Shown here: piece by piece, positions 39,434 through 40,621 of the stretch
How the letters are laid out: each line of letters opens with the position of its first letter
Numbering within the stretch: the stretch's first letter is position 1
Assembly (NCBI GenBank): GCA_964370845.1
Contig: CAYJLB010000016.1
Span: 1 to 40,621, forward strand
From: CAYJLB01 sp964370845
GTDB lineage: Bacteria > Bacillota > Clostridia > Oscillospirales > Ruminococcaceae
Direction of reading: 5' to 3'
Length of the DNA stretch: 40,621 bases
Made by a program: the position numbers and the translations under genes
The notes under the pieces: generated by a model
Told to the model about the DNA's origin: nothing
The model's database searches: none
What the model saw: only the letters and a program-made list of their open reading frames with translations

Positions 39434-40027
39434 TTATTTTTTAGTAACACGAGGTTTAGTGCGGTTTTCTGGCTTCTTAACACTGTAACCAAATTTACCA
39501 AGGACTTCACCTAAAGCAAAATATTGTCCGTGGGCATAAGTTATAAGTCCAGCTTTTTCAAGTTGCAACCTACCATTTTTATCAAGCAAATCTTCGCTAA
39601 CATTAATCCCCACAACACTTGCTAAAAACATATCATGAGTTCCAAGCGGTATAATTTGCTCCACAACGCATTCAATATTTACTGGACTCTGATCTAGAAT
39701 TGGCGCAGAAACTTTAAATCCTCTTGAAACTGTAAGGTTACATTTTTTCAATTTGTCAGTTTTTGCCCCCGAAACGCAGCCACAATAGTCAATCTCCCGA
39801 ACAATACTTTTTACAGGAAGATTTATCACAAACTCACCCGAATTTTTTATTATCTCATAAGAATATCGGCTAGGACGCACGCTAATATAAGTTTTAGCTG
39901 GTTTAGTATTAATTGTTCCCGTCCAAGCTATAGTCAAAGCATTAGGTTTTTCAACCGTACCACAAGTCACAAGAACAGGGGGAACTGGAGAAAGCAGTGC
40001 CGAAGCATTCCATTGTTGTTTTTTCAT
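39434..40027 (-). CDS. Flavin reductase-like FMN-binding protein
   Basis: A 197-aa protein of the flavin reductase-like/FMN-binding split-barrel family. It shows SPVPPVLVTCG near the N terminus, then NALTIAWTGTINTKPAKTYISVRPSRYSYEII (core NALTIAWTGTINTKP, residues about 30-44), GEFVINLP, and HDMFLASVVGI, with a basic tail. These proteins bind FMN and may act as flavodoxin-like oxidoreductases or chaperone flavin. The exact reaction is unknown. ATG 40027 with AGGATAG upstream is chosen. The longer reading to 40108 runs into the DUF2200 gene. It follows that gene by 28 nt and is probably in its operon. Confidence 0.88.
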   Translation of the reverse strand: MKKQQWNASALLSPVPPVLVTCGTVEKPNALTIAWTGTINTKPAKTYISVRPSRYSYEIIKNSGEFVINLPVKSIVREIDYCGCVSGAKTDKLKKCNLTVSRGFKVSAPILDQSPVNIECVVEQIIPLGTHDMFLASVVGINVSEDLLDKNGRLQLEKAGLITYAHGQYFALGEVLGKFGYSVKKPENRTKPRVTKK

Positions 40028-40055
40028 AATTACTATCCTAACTAAAGAGCATTTC

Positions 40056-40403
40056 TTATTTTCTAAGTATTTTCTCCATAGTCTTACCTTTCGCAAGTTC
40101 ATCGACAAGTTTATCTAAATAACGGATTTCTTTCATGATTGGATCTTCTATTTCCTCAATTTTAACGCCACAAATAGAACCTTTAATTAATTTTCGATTA
40201 GGATTTAAATTTGGTGCTGAACTGAAAAAATTAGACATATCTATGCTATCATCTAGTTTCGAAAGTTCTTCTTTTGTATATCCTGTAAGCCAACAAATAA
40301 TTTGGTCAACTTCTTGGAAGGTTCTATTTTTTCTTTCCGCTTTTGCCAAATACAACTTATACATTTCTTTAAATTTAAAAGTATATATATTATGTCCGCT
40401 CAT
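40056..40403 (-). CDS. DUF2200 family protein
   Basis: A 115-aa soluble protein. The blocks KMYKLYLAKAERKNRT-like (here FKEMYKLYLAKAERKNRT), EVDQIICWLTGY and MSNFFSSAPNLNPNRKLIKG, ICGVKIEEIEDPIMKEIRYLDKLVDELAKG match the DUF2200 pattern. It has a conserved helix-rich fold and no known enzyme activity. ATG 40403 has AAAGGAG 8 nt upstream; GTG 40412 overlaps that site. It is the first gene after a promoter at 40442-40470. Confidence 0.85.
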   Translation of the reverse strand: MSGHNIYTFKFKEMYKLYLAKAERKNRTFQEVDQIICWLTGYTKEELSKLDDSIDMSNFFSSAPNLNPNRKLIKGSICGVKIEEIEDPIMKEIRYLDKLVDELAKGKTMEKILRK

Positions 40404-40441
40404 TTTATTCACTCCTTTAATATAAATAACCTATTAAAATA

Positions 40442-40470
40442 ACTATACCATAATATACAAAATAAAACAA
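40442..40470 (-). promoter_or_regulatory. Promoter of the DUF2200 gene
   Basis: On the minus strand TTGTTT (40470-40465), a 17-nt spacer and TATAGT (40447-40442). Confidence 0.55.
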
Positions 40471-40540
40471 TATAAATTTATAGAAAATTAAATTTACAAA
40501 CAAAAAATTAAACCGATAAACTTTATCAATAAGTAAACAA

Positions 40541-40571
40541 AAAACGAGAACACTTTTTGTGTTCTCGTTTT
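40541..40571 (-). terminator. Terminator downstream of tRNA-Asn
   Basis: AAAACGAGAACAC (40541-40553) pairs perfectly with GTGTTCTCGTTTT (40559-40571) around TTTTT. It lies directly after the tRNA on the minus strand and ends in a T-run there. Confidence 0.85.
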
Positions 40572-40573
40572 TT

Positions 40574-40621
40574 TGGCTCCCCAAGTTGGACTTGAACCAA
40601 CGACCCTGCGGTTAACAGCCG
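40574..40621 (-). tRNA. tRNA-Asn (anticodon GTT), 3' part
   Basis: The minus strand reads into the window as the anticodon arm with loop CTGTTAA (anticodon GTT), then the variable loop, the T arm (GGTTCAAGTCC) and the 3' acceptor strand GGGGAG with an encoded CCA (40576-40574). The D arm and the 5' end lie beyond the window edge. Confidence 0.92.

Noticed and set aside
1..40621. CRISPR arrays, insertion sequences, prophage or conjugative genes
   Set aside because: No regularly spaced repeats, transposase, integrase, phage structural or transfer proteins are visible in any frame.

Overview
The window is about 40.6 kb of AT-rich chromosomal DNA from a low-GC Firmicute, most likely an uncultured, probably gut-associated member of Clostridia. 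I infer this from the Shine-Dalgarno style (AGAAAGGA or GGAGG, 8-12 nt before the start), the sigma-A promoters (TTGACA-17-TATAAT), class 1B PyrK/PyrD, FeoA/FeoB with a small Cys-rich partner, a TSCPD protein, YtrA-type GntR regulation, and beta-glucan and uronate catabolism. A 100-N scaffold gap (19736-19835) shows it is a draft or metagenome assembly. I see no prophage, insertion sequence or CRISPR array. Gene content is mainly chromosomal housekeeping with two carbohydrate loci.

Layout. 1-6750 (+ strand): the tail of a small membrane protein, trpS, a membrane GGDEF-EAL c-di-GMP protein, ilvB-ilvN, and a TSUP transporter split into two half-size genes. 6704-13489 (- strand): one apparent eight-gene operon read from a strong promoter at 13461-13489, in the order ROK glucokinase, pyrC, zinc-ribbon membrane protein, pyrF, pyrK, pyrD, histidine phosphatase, ruvX. 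13582-16340 (+): feoA, feoB and a 56-aa FeoB-associated Cys-rich protein. feoA and feoB each have a promoter followed by a near-identical TTAGC-N4-GCTAA palindrome. 16360-18681 (+): a YjdF-like membrane protein and uxaC, whose leader has an unusual fold. 18732-22079 (+): an RluA-type pseudouridine synthase cut by the assembly gap, malic enzyme, an isolated type IV prepilin-like protein and a TSCPD protein.

22078-24088 (-): an isolated MrpC/MrpD-like antiporter pair. 24180-26714: a second zinc-ribbon membrane protein (+), an acetyl-xylan-esterase-like hydrolase (-) and a VanZ protein (+). 26715-27058 is a hairpin-rich non-coding stretch. 27059-28418 (-): metY, with a perfect 16-bp inverted repeat over its promoter. 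28447-35573 (-): a LacI regulator, a GH3 glycosidase with swapped domains, and a 1065-aa GH94-like phosphorylase. This looks like a self-regulated locus that takes up beta-gluco-oligosaccharides and splits them by hydrolysis and phosphorolysis. 35690-39345 (-): an ytr-like operon (GntR regulator, ABC ATPase, large ABC-2 permease). 39382-40621 (-): a flavin-reductase-like protein, a DUF2200 protein and the 3' part of tRNA-Asn.

The most interesting signals are regulatory. They are mutually exclusive hairpins in the GH3 leader, a hairpin placed between the Shine-Dalgarno and the start codon of uxaC, a hairpin that hides the ribosome site of the first TSUP half-gene, the duplicated promoter-operator units of the feo locus, and a dispersed repeat present in opposite orientations at 191-237 and 24976-25019. 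Nothing here is an obvious new defence or mobile system. All functions are read from motifs by eye without database searches.
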